Numbered from the stretch's first letter, positions 1-21,020 are shown. The stretch: DNA of 64,000 bases from Brachyhypopomus gauderio (GCF_052324685.1 NC_135213.1:1422146-1486145), one strand, 5' to 3'. The notes: generated from the letters alone by a model not told the origin. A program made the numbers and translations.

Positions 1-700
1 CGGTAGGTGTTGGGTCTTAACAGATGCGATTTAACAATAAATCAAAGTTCAGTGTGCAGAGTTTTCCAGCGGTGTGATAACTAGTCAGAACTTAACGAAC
101 ACAGCCGACGCCTCAACCACAGCCTCACAACCCAGCGTTAGCTAGCGGCTAGGCCAGCCACCCGGCCACTCTCGGGTCAGCTGGGTCAGCTTTTGTACGC
201 CTTCACTTTTACAAACACACAGAAACACAACTTTGATAAAAACATGAACAGGGAAGAGTTCAACTCGCGAACGTTACAATATAACGTGTGGAGCTAAACA
301 GGTAAGACTAACCAACTCCAGGGTTAGCCGTCTTGCTAATTAATTAACTAGATAAGATAGTTATTCGCCAGCTAAACGGACAGTCGTCACACGCAGTGCT
401 TATAAATCTTTATACGTAGTCGTGCTAATGTAGGGCGGTTTCGTTAAGCGCTATAACGTATGTTTATAACGTATGTTTATCTCACCGCTCGTTTCTCTTC
501 ACCGTAGAAGTCGTTTTGTTAAGACTCCTTCCATGCCCATCTCTGATCACGTGACACGCACAGAACCCTCGCGCACGACTGTTGGCGTTTATTCGTAACG
601 GCTAAAACGGAACCTGCACGAGTCAAGCGGATGACTTAACATCTAATCATAAAATTACCGTTATTATTTTTACATAATTTAATTTTGTAAAGGATACACG
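1..700. other. Possible promoter or non-coding first exon region
   Basis: The stretch is richer in CpG than its surroundings. On the plus strand a consensus splice donor (ACAG followed by GTAAGA) lies near 300, just after a 17-codon mini-frame starting at the ATG at 244. This could be an untranslated first exon of a plus-strand gene, or simply a CpG-containing promoter shared with a gene to the left. No protein homology is seen, so this is inference only. Confidence 0.22.
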
Positions 701-1980
701 GCAGAAAAGAGAAGAGTGATAACCCTAAATGACAGACACCCGAAATCTTAGATCTGTATTCACAGAAAGATTCACCACGGGCAAGTCTGATATTTATTTA
801 ATTTGCGACACAGTACAGATTGGAGTGTGAGAGGTGTGGAAGAAATACGCCATTCCTTCAACCGCAATATATTACACATATTTGTTCTGCTTGTTTATTA
901 ATAGACATACACTCCATAGGAAAAGGAATTACATATTCATAAAGAAGAGATTACAGATAATAGAAGTTTCATTAACTCAACAACAGCACCCATACTTACA
1001 CACACATGCACACACATCTTGTTTAGTTATTTTAAGTGGAAGACTCTTTAAATCAGTGAAAACTGAAAAGACCACAGGCTCACTTTAGCAAAGACTGTTG
1101 GGACATTGAATTTCAGTGGATAGCCCTCCTCACCCTGTTGTTGTAAACAACTTGTTGGGAATCCCAAAGAGACTACAAGTCCCAGCTCTACCACTGGCTC
1201 TTGGGACCCCAGTTCACCTGACATATCCCTACAGAGCCATCCCCCTCAGCAGCTGGACATGAGAATAACCACACAAACTACTGTGGCAATCATGTTATCA
1301 CAAAACATAAGGAAAAACCAGATCATTCAGTGTGGTCACTTTAGTCCACCGAATCACCCTAAATCATGTCAATAGCCTAATGTTAGAGTGCTTGTTCAAA
1401 CTACTGCTGAAAAATTAAATGTAAGCAACACAGATAAAAGAAATATATTAAGGGATAAAATAAAAAATGTGCATTTTTAAAGTTTAACATTACAAATATA
1501 TTCCCCCCATAACCATGTGCCTTCAGAAGTCATCTGAGAAATCATGCCTCAGTGACTGTATACCCTCAACTGAAGGAGAGTTCTGTAAACCACAGCCCAT
1601 GAACAGAACAGAATTCTCTTTCTAAGTTTAACAACCAATCAAGGTACTAGAATCCTAAGGTAAGTAGGGTTCTAGAGTTTTCAACATAATGTCACATATT
1701 CTTGAACTCTTTCTGAGTTGGCTGATTTACCATGTCTTTTTCACATTATATGATCCCCCTGTGTTCCCTCAAGCTCCCAGTTGATCCCGGGGAATTCGAG
1801 GTTCCGGACTTCTGTTGGAGAATTCTGTTAATTAAAAAAAACTCCCTACAGAGTGCACAGATGTCCTGCAACTGAAATGCTCAAAGCTCTTCAGGAAAAT
1901 CCACAACACTTGGTCCAGCTATTTGGGATGTTGAGGAACATAAGGAGCCATTGTCAAAATCCCCTGCATTAATATCAAAG
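700..1980. other. Non-coding stretch, nothing recognised
   Basis: AT-rich sequence with scattered stops in all frames. I see no exon with convincing splice sites, no RNA gene and no transposon ends. In particular the missing last exon of the DDR2-like gene was looked for here on the minus strand and not found. Confidence 0.5.
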
Positions 1981-2335
1981 TCAGTACTAAACTCTGCAGG
2001 ATGATAGATCACCAGAAGCAGGGATGGAATTAAACTTTGCAAGGCGATAGATCTCTTGGACATGGGTTGGAGCTAAACTTTGCAGGGTCTTAGATCTCCA
2101 GGACAGGGATTGGAGCTAAACTCTGAAGGGTGGTTGATCTCAAGGACAGTGGTTGGAGCTAAACTCTGAAGGGTGATAGATCTCATGGACAGGGGTTGGA
2201 GCTGAACTCTGAAGGGCTGTAGATCTCCAGGACAGGGTTTGGAGTTAAAGAACTTAGATCTCCTGGACAGAGGTTTGAGCTAAACTCTGAAGGGTGGTAG
2301 ATCTCCAGCACAGGGGTTGCAGTTAAACTTTGCAG
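1980..2335. repeat. Minisatellite, unit about 45 bp
   Basis: Degenerate tandem copies of a unit reading GTTGGAGCTAAACTCTGAAG followed by a GATAGATCTC motif and ACAGGG. Short open frames here are periodic and are shadows of the repeat. A related sequence (GGGAGCTAAACTCTGTGGG) is found near 61.13 kb, so this belongs to a dispersed family. A shorter array of GTGGGAGATCCAGTGT units follows at about 2390-2455. Confidence 0.75.
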
Positions 2336-2579
2336 AGTGATTCCACTGCTAATATAGTGGAGGAAAAGCTTGATGCTGGGGACAAGGGGAGGCAGTGGGA
2401 GATCCAGTGTGTCCTGTGGGAGATCCAGTGTGTCCAGTGGGAGATCCAGTGTGTTCAACTCCACATCGGCCTGTCTGGGACTGGACAAACTCTCAGGGTA
2501 GAGCTTCACTCTTTAACTATGACAGTAGTTCCACTCAGATCAGCTACAACACACAACTCCATTGACTCAACCGCATGAA

Positions 2580-3690
2580 CCTGTACAACATTCATTTTCT
2601 GAAAACAGTAAAAAAAACAAAAAAAAAACAACTGAATATCAAACACTGCATATTATAGTCGAAATAGTCTTAATATCTCCAGTGTGGGGAGGGGGAGAAT
2701 ATATGTAACATACAACAACACGTGACAGTAGTGCTTGGGGATACAGGACCACAGTACTCTGTGAAGAAGCCACTCCTTTGAGTGCATGAGGCTCCAAGAT
2801 GCCAAAGACCCCAAAAGAGGAGACCTAAAGGCCATCTGTGTAATGACCATTCGTAATGGCAAAGGAAAGAGCTACATTTAAAAAGAGGCATGACACTGAA
2901 TAAGGTCAACAACTACCAAAACAATAAAAAAAAACCCCACAAAGATAAAAGTCATGTGTTTATGGATGTGGAGTGAGACCTCTGCCCGTGGGCTGCTCCA
3001 AGATACTTTGGTTTGGAGGTTCCTCACACTGCGTGCTACAGGGCCTCCCCTGACCCTCATCCAGGCATGGAAGAATGGGGTAAACACTAAACATTGGAGG
3101 TGGAGGGGTCCTGTGTACTGGAATCATGAATTACTCATCATGAAAGTGACCGTCTGGAGATGACCATCTCAGGTGAGGATGCCGGCTCCGGGTCCTTTCC
3201 AACATCCATGGCTATCCAGTTGCTGCACTCTCCAGATGATTGGCTGAAGGGAAAGACCTCCAGACCACCTCTGGGCTCATCCTTGGAGCTGACTGGCTTG
3301 GCCAGGCTTGTGCTGTGAGGTGATTGGCTGGATGCAGGTGTCTGTCATGAATGGTGTGCGTGAGGTCGCAGAGCCTGGTACAAGCTGCAGAAGGATGGAC
3401 GATCTCTGATGTCACGTCTCCAGCAACACATCATTAGCTCAAATAAGGACGAGGGGCACAGTGGAGGAGGGGAGAGATAAATCTGAGAGAGAGAGAGGTT
3501 GGTTTAAGTTACAAAATAAATGTTTGTCTTTGGCTTTTTTAATGTTTGTGAGTGTACATGAGCCACGTTGTTTCGAACTCCGGTACATCTGCTCATTCAT
3601 TTATCTATTCAGTCCACCAATCATGTGGAATCAACATGGTGCACAAAACTGCACCTACAGGTCAGGACCCTCAGCTATAGTTCACATGAA
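2580..3690. other. Non-coding stretch, nothing recognised
   Basis: No gene, RNA or mobile-element signature was recognised on either strand. Frames of 60-80 codons exist but have no conserved motif and no paired splice sites. Confidence 0.45.
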
Positions 3691-3865
3691 AAATCAGAAT
3701 TGGGGAGGTCTTCCCCTGTATTAGTGGGGTGTTGAGATGGAGATCTTCCCCTACATTAGTGTGGTGTTCAGATGGAGGTTTTCTCCTGCATTAGTGGGGT
3801 GTTCAGATGGAGCTCTTTCCCTATATTAGTGTGGTGTTCAGATGGAGGTCTTCCTCTGCATTAAT
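3690..3865. repeat. Minisatellite, unit about 35 bp (left half)
   Basis: About five copies of a unit containing CATTAGTGTGGTGTTCAGAT followed by GGAGGTCTTCCCC. The same unit resumes at 9080-9330, so the array was one locus that was split by the insertion stack between. Confidence 0.85.
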
Positions 3866-4409
3866 GTGTGCTACGTTTTCGGCGGGCAGGCATGACGCAA
3901 ATGTAGGAGAATTGCAATTTTAATTAGGTGTTAATATAACACAAGGGAAGGAAACTAGACACTGGGAAATGCTATGAACAAGGAAACATACTAATGCAAC
4001 ACGAATATCCAATGGGGTACAAAGATAACTAAAGAGAACTAACTAATATACAGTCCCTGACATAAGTTCTGTCGCTTATCCATGTTGTGGAAACAAAAAG
4101 CTTATAACCTGACTTTAAATTCATCGATTGGTTTTAGAAATGACTCATATGAAAGCTGAAACCCTCCCAAATGAGATTTAATTTATGAAAATAAATTTGC
4201 TTTACTGCAGAAATATTGATCATTTAATGAACACAGAAAGGTCAGATTTTGGCAAGACAAAAGTTTTGTTGCTTTGTCATATAATGCACCCAATCCTAGT
4301 TTACAGCCTCACCTGTGCTCACTAATTGATTGTTTAATTAGTGGGTGTGTATAAAAAGAACTCCAGCACCCCAGACCTTCACTTGCACTGCAACTTGACC
4401 TCTGACAAC

Positions 4410-5331
4410 ATGCCAAAAATCCATCCTGCGACCAAAGCCTTGACTATCAAGATACTGAAGACCAAATCCACTGCAGAGGTGGCTGGCACCTTTAATGTGT
4501 CTCAGCGTCAAGTACAACGAATTTTTAAAAAGATTGGAAAAGACTGGAGATGTTTTTGACAAGGCCAGGTCCGGCAGACCCCACAAGACAATTCCTCGGG
4601 AGGAACGTTTGTTGGTTAGAAAATCCAAAGCCAGTCCCTCTTCCAAGTCCCTGTGTCAACTAGAACAGTTTGTAGGATTCTGTCTTGAAATGGCCTCCAT
4701 GGTCGAATCAGTGCCCAGAAGCCAGCACTAAACAAAAGGCCCACAGCCTGCTAAACGGATGGACGCTGGAAAAATGGCAGAAGGTGGATTTCTCAAATAA
4801 ATCTTCAGTTGAATTACACCACAGCCGCCGCAAATACTGCAGGAGACCTACTGGAGCCCGTATGGATCCAAGATTCACCCAGAAAACAGTCAAGTTTGGT
4901 GGTGGAAAGATCATGGTCTGGGGTTACATTCTGTATGGGGGTGTGCAAAACATTTGCAAGGTGGAAGGCAATATCAATAGCCTAAACTATCAAGAAGTAT
5001 TAGCTACATCTTCTATTCCCAATCATAAAAGGGGTCAAATTTTGCAGCAGGATGGTGCTCCATCTCATACATCCATCTCTACATAAAAGTTCCTCAAGGC
5101 AAAGAAGATCAAGGTGCTCCAGGACTGGCCAGCCCAGTCACCAGACATGAACATCATTGAGCATGTTTGGGGTAGGATGAAAGAGGAAGCTTGGAAGACA
5201 AAACCAAAGAATTTTGATTAACTCTGGGAGGCATGTAAGACTGCATTCTTTGCTATTCCTGATGACTTCTTCAATAAATTGTATGAATCATTGTCGAACC
5301 GCATGGATACGGTCCTTCAAGCTCGTGGAAG
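4410..5331 (+). pseudogene. Tc1 transposase, broken
   Basis: The ATG at 4410 opens a paired-type helix-turn-helix N-terminus (about 45 residues, with KSTAEVAGTFNVSQRQVQ). The frame is lost near 4540 and resumes in another frame with the linker motif ARSGRPHK. The catalytic part follows in a third frame from about 4760. The first catalytic aspartate of the DDE triad is asparagine (FSNKSS at about 4790), the second is present (QQDGAPSH, about 5050), a stop TAA follows at about 5083, and the glutamate is visible downstream (NIIEHVW, about 5157). Frameshifts, a stop and a lost catalytic residue make the copy inactive. The tail is cut at 5331 by another insertion. Confidence 0.9.
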
Positions 5332-5737
5332 CAGGGTTGCCAACTCTCACGCATTGAACGTGAGACATACGCATTTGACTGTCTTCACACGCTCACACTT
5401 CCGATTTCTCACGCCGAAAAAAAAATTTAGTTTATTTACCTCTGATCCATATCTATGATTCAATGAGTTACTAGTTCACTCTGGCGCCAACCACTGGTGA
5501 TTGATCAATCACTTCAATCAATCGCTTCAATCAATCGCGATCAATTGATCAATCGCTTAAGTTGTGTTGGACGGGGTGACAAATTTACGTCCCCCCGCCC
5601 CCCGGTCAACAAATTGCATCCGCCCCGCTCTCCGTCAACAAATTACGTTCGCCACCCACCCCATCAACAATTTACACTCGCCTCCCTCCCCAGGTTCGAA
5701 TCTCACTCCAAGTGATCTTGGAAATTTGGCAACCCTG
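5332..5737. mobile_element. Short inverted-repeat element with 6-bp target duplication
   Basis: Ends CAGGGTTGCCAA and TTGGCAACCCTG are inverted repeats. The flanks TGGAAG (5326-5331 and 5738-5743) are a duplicated target lying within the Tc1 end. No coding capacity. Inside is a small tandem repeat of about 28 bp (5580-5690, containing GTCAACAAATTACGTTCGCC) that also occurs, reverse-complemented, inside the hAT element at 17579-17916. A 6-bp duplication is not the usual 8 bp of hAT, so the superfamily is left open. Confidence 0.8.
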
Positions 5738-5917
5738 TGGAAGTCACACAAAATAATAAATATGGCTCTAATAGCACCACAACGTCATTCACCAGTGTTA
5801 TGAAGCATATATTTGTATATGAAGTGAATTATTTGTTTGATTTTCACCTTACATTCTGTGGGCGACAAAACCTTTGTCTTGCCAAAATCTGACCTTTCTG
5901 TGTTGATTAAATGATCA

Positions 5918-6214
5918 TGTCACGTTGTGGGGGGGCCCCCTACCGGTCGCCCCCGGTTACAGCAGAAGCGGTCCTGTTTTTTGTCACGTGATGTTCGTCC
6001 TTCAGGTGGGCGGGACCCGTGATCCGTCTCACCTGAGGGTCGTTTGTTCGTCTATATATGTCTTGTCTTTGTACCAGTTGACTGCTGGTTATTATTTCCT
6101 TCATTTGGAACAATGCACGGGTTTTTGGTTTGCACACTTTCTATTAAACCATCCTCTTTCCCTGAGACTTGGCGTGATCGCTTCCTTTTTGAGTTGCTCA
6201 CCCTGCCCGTCACA
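5918..6214 (+). repeat. 5' long terminal repeat
   Basis: 297 bp, about 97 percent identical by eye to the right copy; the handful of differences include AGCAGAAGC against AGCGGCAGC near 5960. TATATATG at about 6053 could serve as a TATA-like element. Confidence 0.88.
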
Positions 6215-8084
6215 GAATAACCAGCCACCTTCGGAAGCCGCCAGTCTCCTTTGCTTTCTCCTTCGTTCGTGGTCATGTCTCGTGGTAAGTGTTTGTCTAC
6301 GTGCTGTGTGTTTGTCGTGTATTGTCTGAGAGAGTGTTGAGTCTGTCCCCACTCGTCCCGCCGTGTTTAAATGTTGTTTGTGTTTAAACCCGTAAATCAC
6401 ACGGCGGTGACTAGAGCTGGGGACCGGTAGACTCCGCTCTCGCCCAGCGAAACTACCGGTGCCTCACATTGCGCACGTCCGTTGTCCGTTATCGTCTGTG
6501 TGTATGTGTATGTACGTTGTAGTGTTTTGTTTTAATAACGACGTGGACGTGAGCGAGTGTGTGAGTGTGCCGTGGTGTGTGTTTCGCTGGTGGTGTTCGT
6601 GTGTGTATGTAGTCGGGTCCACCGGTGCGTGCCGCACGCTAGACCGCGTTAGACGCGAGGGTCTCTCGGTGCCTTTTGCCTCGCTCACCCGATATCCCAT
6701 GGTGACGGGGGTGAGCGACTGCGAGCCCGAGAGACGCGTCGCTGTGGGCGTGACGCGCAAGCCGCTCGCGTATAGCTCTCTCTCTCTCAAGATCTGCGGA
6801 TCCCGTGGGGAAAACGGTGAGAGAGAGAGAGCTGGAGTAGGCGCGTCGCGCTCCGCAGAGCGTGTGCATCGGTGGGTCCTGTCCGTTTGTTTGTGTTCTG
6901 TCTTTGCGTGTTCGTTTTGTCCTAGAGTGTAGCGTGCTTTGTTTTATGTAATTCCTCTCTTGCACCCCTCTTCACTGTGTGTGGGGAGGGGTCCATTTGA
7001 GGTCCCGTGCCACTGGAGGTGGCACGGAGGGCATCTTAGGTGCGTGTGTGTTATATGTTGTATCTGTGTTTTTTGTTTTGTTATTCCCCAGAGGCCCCCC
7101 CCCCCCTAAATATGTTTTTGGGGGGGAGCTATGGGGTTCCTGAGCCACGACATGTGGCTCAGAAGGCACTGCTCCATCAGGAGACCTGACCGGTTGGGAC
7201 CCCTGAGCAAAGAGGAGCCCCTGTACCCCTTTGTAGGCGGAGGATGCCTGGGGTGTAAGGACAGGGTGTCTCCTCATGCCAAGAAGGGGTCCCTTCCCCC
7301 CTGTGTAAAAGGGGGGTCAGTGGTCGGAGCAGTGCGCGTTTTGTGTTATGTGTTGTCTGTGTGCGTGTGTGTGTGATGTGTTGCAGGTCGCTCCTGGTGG
7401 TGGACTGCGGTACTCCCGGACCTAGTGGGGTCTCCAGGAGGAGACCCTCTCCTTCGAGCTCGGGGTGACCAGCGTGTCCCTGTTGCGGATTGCCAGGGCC
7501 CTGGTCTCTGGCGCTCCTGGGTTGGGTGGAGGAGTCCACCTTGAGATGAGGGGCCCCGGGGAGGGGTTCACTCCCCAGGAGTCTGAGGTGACCCCTAGCG
7601 AAAGGGCAGGGGTCAGCTCCGAGCGAGGAGGTAGGTTCGGGAGGTGGTTTGTGGAAGCCGTGGCCGCACCCCAGTGTGGCGGCCTGCACACATCCACACC
7701 TGTGACGTGTGTTGGGCCATGTGCTCCCGGTCCGCACACAGCAGTGGGGCTTAAGCGGCCTAAGGCCGGTTTGGGCGCGAGGGCCCTGTGACCGACCGGG
7801 GCGTGGTTATCGTCTTGTTGACAGCCCGATCGGTCCAGGGTCCCGCCCAGGAGGCGAGCTAACCTATGTGTTTTATGTTTTCAGCTCCAGGACTGCAGGG
7901 AACGGGTTCCTGCCTTGTCTGCGTCCTGTGACGAGGAGCTTATATGTGTGTTTTGTGTTTCAGCTCAGGACGGCAGGGAACGGGTCCCTGTCTTGTCCCC
8001 GCCCTCCCGCCCCTTTGTGGTGTTTTGTGTGCTGCCGCTGTAAGCCGCACATCCGGAGGGGAGTGCGGCTTTGGTGGGGGGGTC

Positions 8085-8381
8085 TGTCACGTTGTGGGGG
8101 GGCCCTCTACCGGTCGCCCCCGGTTACAGCGGCAGCGGTCCTGTTTTTTGTCACGTGATGTTCGTCCTTCAGGTGGGCGGGACCCGTGATCCGTCTCACC
8201 TGAAGGTCGTTTGTTCGTCTATATATGTCTTGTCTTTGTACCAGTTGACTGCTGGTTATTATTTCCTTCATTTGGAACAATGCACGGGTTTTTGGTTTGC
8301 ACACTTTCTATTAGACCATCCTCTTTCCCTGAGACTTGGTGTGACCGCTTCCTTTTTGAGTTGCTCACCCTGCCCGTCACA
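8085..8381 (+). repeat. 3' long terminal repeat
   Basis: Direct repeat of 5918-6214 with the same TG...CA boundaries, followed by the target duplication GATCA and then by the interrupted Tc1 end. Confidence 0.88.
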
Positions 8382-9079
8382 GATCAATATTTCTGCAATA
8401 AAGCAAATGTATTTTCGTAAATTAAATCTCATTTGGGAGGGTTTCAGCTTTCACATGTGTCATCTCTAAAATCAATCGATGAAAAGTCAGGTTATAAGCT
8501 TTTGTTTCCACAACATGGATAAGCGACAGAATTATGTCAGAGACTGTATCCAATGACAAGAAAACATTTAAACTTAGTGAACATAAAAGGGAGAGGAACA
8601 GATAAATGGAATAAACTGTTAAACCGGGACATAAACACAATGAACACTACGTAGAGAACAATAGATAACTAACGGGAGGTAACTAAACATGAAAGGGAAA
8701 CATAAAACATGAGTTAACAGAAACCAGGACAACGAGCAGAGCGATAACACGGAAGAATAAATGAACAAGGCACAGGCTACATGGCACGGAAAGGGGAATA
8801 AACAGAGGAATAAAATTATCGTAGGAAGAAAGGAGGCAAACAGAGGCAAGGCAACATGGGGAACTTGCAAACAACGACCGATAACGAAGGACAGGGCTGA
8901 GGAAACTAAATGCACAAAACCAGGAATGTGAATGAGAAGCAGCTGGAGTAGGTAGTCACGGGGGGCAGGGAAGACACAGAACAGGGGCGTGACGGACAAC
9001 GGAGGAAACCATGGAAACGAAACAAGGCGGGACAAGGGTGGACGTCACAGGAAAGGGCAGGAGGTGGAGTTAGGCATGA

Positions 9080-9330
9080 CAGTGTGGTGTTCAGATGGAG
9101 GTCTTCCCCTGCATTAGTGTGGTGTTCAGATGGAGGTCTTCCCATACATTAGTGTGGTGTTCAGATGGAGGATGGTGTTCAGATGGAGGTCTTCCCCTGC
9201 ATTAGTGTGGTGTTCAGATGGAGGTCTTCCCATACATTAGTGTGGTGTTCAGATGGAGGATGGTTGTCAGATGGAGGTCTTACCTTACATTAGTGTGGTG
9301 TTTGGATGGAGGTCCTCCCCTGCATTAGTG
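9080..9330. repeat. Minisatellite, unit about 35 bp (right half)
   Basis: Continuation of the 3690-3865 array, ending about 50 bp before the splice donor of the last visible DDR2-like exon. Confidence 0.85.
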
Positions 9331-9380
9331 CCATGTCCCTAATAGAGATGTGAATGGGTGTATGGGTTGGGTGTATGTAC

Positions 9381-18405
<9,025 letters not shown>

Positions 18406-18411
18406 CTAGAG

Positions 18412-19760
18412 AGAGAGACAGAAAGAGAAGGGCAGGAAGGAGAGAAAAAGAGATTTAGTCTTCCACCTAAAGGAATCTCCAACATGTCCACGTTGCATTG
18501 CGTGAGAATGCAGCTGTTAGGCGTGGGCTGTCACCCGCAGGGCCATGTGGGACAGACTCAGTCCTGTTCAATCAGCTCATGTGGCCTGAACCAAAATGGC
18601 AAAAGCGGGGTGGTGCGTGCTCAAGCACAGGAGGCCAACTTGAGCCCCCACAGAGATCGTTCCGCAACATTTATTCAACGTTGTGCAACATGGACACTGA
18701 AGTAAACGACGACTGTGTGAAATGTTCAACAGAACAAGTAACTACCTCAAAGACGGAGCACTCAAGTTAAAATTGAGCAAGTGAACATTTCAACTAAAAT
18801 TTGAAATGCAAAACAAGACTGACATTTCGGGGTGTTGCAACGCCTTTCATCAGCTGTGTTGTGCTAGCGCTCGTCCCCTGGCGCCTCTCTCAGTCCCCTC
18901 ACACTCCTCCTCCCTCTGCTGGATCTATTGTTCTGAGTCTCCAGCAGCAGGCCCCAGCAGAGCCTGGACCCTTGCCAGACTGCTAAGCCAGAGATCAGCA
19001 CGCCAGTCTGGGCCTGAACAGGAGGAGAAGAGGCCCTCTCTGGTCAAAATCAGTATGTTGGGGTGTGTGACTTTGTTTGCGTGTGTGAGACTGACAGTTA
19101 ATGGGGGGGGGCATATGCAGAGTGCATAGGTGTGATGATGTTAGTGAAGGGATGTGTGATGGTGTTAACGACATTAACATTTTCCTGTACAGCACCCTCT
19201 TACTGAGACTCACGCCACAGGAATGTGCATGATATGAAGTTACGCCCCAGTCTTTACTTACACTGCAGTCTCTATTTCACATATATGCACACACACACAG
19301 ACACACATTTATCTGCTCAGTGAGAAGCTACAGCATTTCTTCTCTGCCTCATAACTGCCCCTCACAGAACTGCCCCTCATAGCAGCTCACCTCAGTGGAC
19401 ACCTGGTTTTATTATCGGTTCAGTAGTGCACAGAGCAAGACTGTATTTAGATCAGATAATGCAACATGCAACAAGCAGTTGTGTAACTGTCTGTGCACGA
19501 AAGTGTGTGCGCTTGTATGCCCAGTGGTGGATGGTGCTCTGTCACTAGGGTCTGTCCTCTCTCCCCTTCCTGCACCCCATTCAGTCCCCCAGGGGGCTGT
19601 GGATCCTGGTAGAGAGTACGCTGTGTGCAATTGGCTGCCGCTTCTCGGCGGTGTGTGTGTGATTGGTCGTGTTGTGGCGAACACATAGTATTGACATCAC
19701 ATTAAATGTTCCTTATTTTATTTTTTACAAGGAACTAAGGAAGGATGGAGGAACAAGAGA
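18412..19760. other. Non-coding stretch upstream of the signal-peptide exon
   Basis: Intron or 5' flank of the DDR2-like gene. No exon or element recognised; unconserved frames of 60-130 codons occur on the plus strand. Confidence 0.4.
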
Positions 19761-20512
19761 GGTGAAGAGCATGGTTTGAGCGTTTTGGGGATTTGTATCC
19801 ACATAAGGAGCAATTTTGTCGGTTTGTTTTCTAAGCGTGCACGCCGGGCCTTTTACACTTTTTGGCCATATTTTTCACCCAACGGGAGGATTATACGCCG
19901 AGCTGTGGAGCTTTTTCATTGGATCGGTACCCCTGCGCGTTTGATTTTCCATGCTGGACTGGTGAGCCTACGGGTAACAGGAGTCTACCGTGACTCTCTC
20001 AAGCTGTACTCCCGGGATATATTGCCACCTGGTTCTCTCCTCCCTCCTGTCCAAATATTTTGATTTGTTTGGTACAGACTCTCTCTCTTTCTCTCTCTCG
20101 TCACAGTACATGTGCGCACATACACAGGTACTCACACACACGTGCTTATGTGCGTGTGGGGGACACCAGGGTGTTGGGAATGTTATACAAGTAATATTTT
20201 GTGAACTGTTAAAGCTGGGATGTTTTGGAGACTATGTAAATATTGGTGATTATGGTGAATTCCTATTAAACCATATTGCATTGCACTGTGACAGTGGTAG
20301 GTTCTTAATCGCTGTTATTAGTCCTCCCCGACCTTAGAGGGTGTTATATAGCAGTGGGTAGTGGGTTTTCATGACCACAGTATAAGAAGGATGATACCCA
20401 ATATGACTGTTATAGTGTAAGACTTGTACCTGTGTTAAAATTGTAAAGCGACCTTGGGTATCTTGAAAGGCACTATATAAATTGAACATTCATTCATTCA
20501 TTCAAATCCTTC
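19760..20512 (+). mobile_element. Unclassified repeat with LINE-like tail
   Basis: A distinctive stretch (no coding frame) ends in GGCACTATATAAATTGAACA followed by (TTCA)n. The same tail wording recurs at about 33530-33565 and, reversed, at 59610-59680, suggesting a shared 3' end of a LINE/SINE family. The 5' border is not defined. Confidence 0.4.
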
Positions 20513-20799
20513 CACAATATCTTCATAGGAATATCACTCATGATTGATCTTCTGCAGATCAGATATTTAATCAAACAGAGATTTAATCAGATAAAGATTT
20601 AATCAGATAAGGATTTAATCAGCTTCTACTGAAAGGGTTGTTTTAAAACTTTATTTAAAGTACAATATTGTGAGGGTTATTTTGTACTAAACAATGATCT
20701 TAATTAAATAGGATTAATTGTAGTTTTTAATTATTATAAATTTGAACTGCAACAATTGCTGCAGTTTAGCCCCCATGTGCAAACACAGATGTGAAGGTG

Positions 20800-21020
20800 A
20801 TGGGGAAAGATCTACCCCACGCTCCAGTGTGAGAGTAAACGAGTGAGTGATAGAGAAAGGAGAGAAAGAACAGAGAATGAAAGAGAAGGAAGTGGTGTGG
20901 TTTATGTAATGAATGAGAGGCAAGGGGGTGTGGTTTATGTAATGAGAAAGGGAAGGGGTGTGGTTTATGTAATGTTTGGCTCTAGCTGAGGTATTTGTTG
21001 GGATTCCAGTTCTGTTGCTC
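20800..21020. repeat. Short tandem motif GGTGTGGTTTATGTAATG
   Basis: Three spaced copies of GTGGTTTATGTAATGA, followed at 21040-21150 by copies of AACACAAGCACACTAA. Simple local duplications with no coding content. Confidence 0.6.

Larger units (their letters stand above)
5918..8381 (+). mobile_element. Non-autonomous LTR retroelement, 2.46 kb
   Basis: Two direct repeats of 297 bp (5918-6214 and 8085-8381) begin TGTCACGTTG and end CCCGTCACA, and the whole is flanked by the 5-bp duplication GATCA (5913-5917 and 8382-8386). A purine tract rich in G (GGTGGGGGGGTC) sits directly before the right repeat, as a polypurine primer would. The 1870-bp interior has no gag, protease, reverse transcriptase or envelope frame, so this is a TRIM/LARD-like passenger mobilised in trans. 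The usual tRNA primer-binding TGG just after the left LTR was not seen. The interior is GC-rich, unlike its surroundings. Confidence 0.88.
4051..8546 (+). mobile_element. Tc1/mariner transposon, dead, with two insertions inside
   Basis: Left end CAGTCCCTGACATAAGTTCT at 4051 is mirrored by AGACTG at 8546 and by long subterminal inverted repeats (4051-4275 against 8387-8546 plus 5870-5912). Both sides have the TA target duplication (4049-4050 and 8547-8548). Without its insertions the element would be about 1.6 kb, normal for fish Tc1. It is interrupted by a short inverted-repeat element (5332-5737) and by an LTR element (5918-8381). Confidence 0.9.
3866..9079. mobile_element. Outer insertion splitting the 35-bp minisatellite
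   Basis: The minisatellite stops at about 3866 and resumes at about 9080. Outside the Tc1 element the intervening material (3866-4048 and 8549-9079, about 700 bp in all) is A-rich, with both ends carrying an AGGCATGAC motif. It begins TGCTACG and ends ATGACA, and so could be a solo LTR (TG...CA). The duplicated target is not clear (three matching bases, GTG). It contains the Tc1 copy at 4051-8546. Its class is not settled. Confidence 0.4.

Noticed and set aside
3212-3415. Candidate last exon of the DDR2-like gene
   Set aside because: The minus-strand translation lacks the C-lobe pattern (CW and R-P motifs) expected of the final kinase exon.
6459-6932. 157-codon frame inside the LTR element as a gag gene
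   Set aside because: No zinc knuckle, capsid or protease motif; Val/Cys/Ser composition follows from GT-rich DNA.
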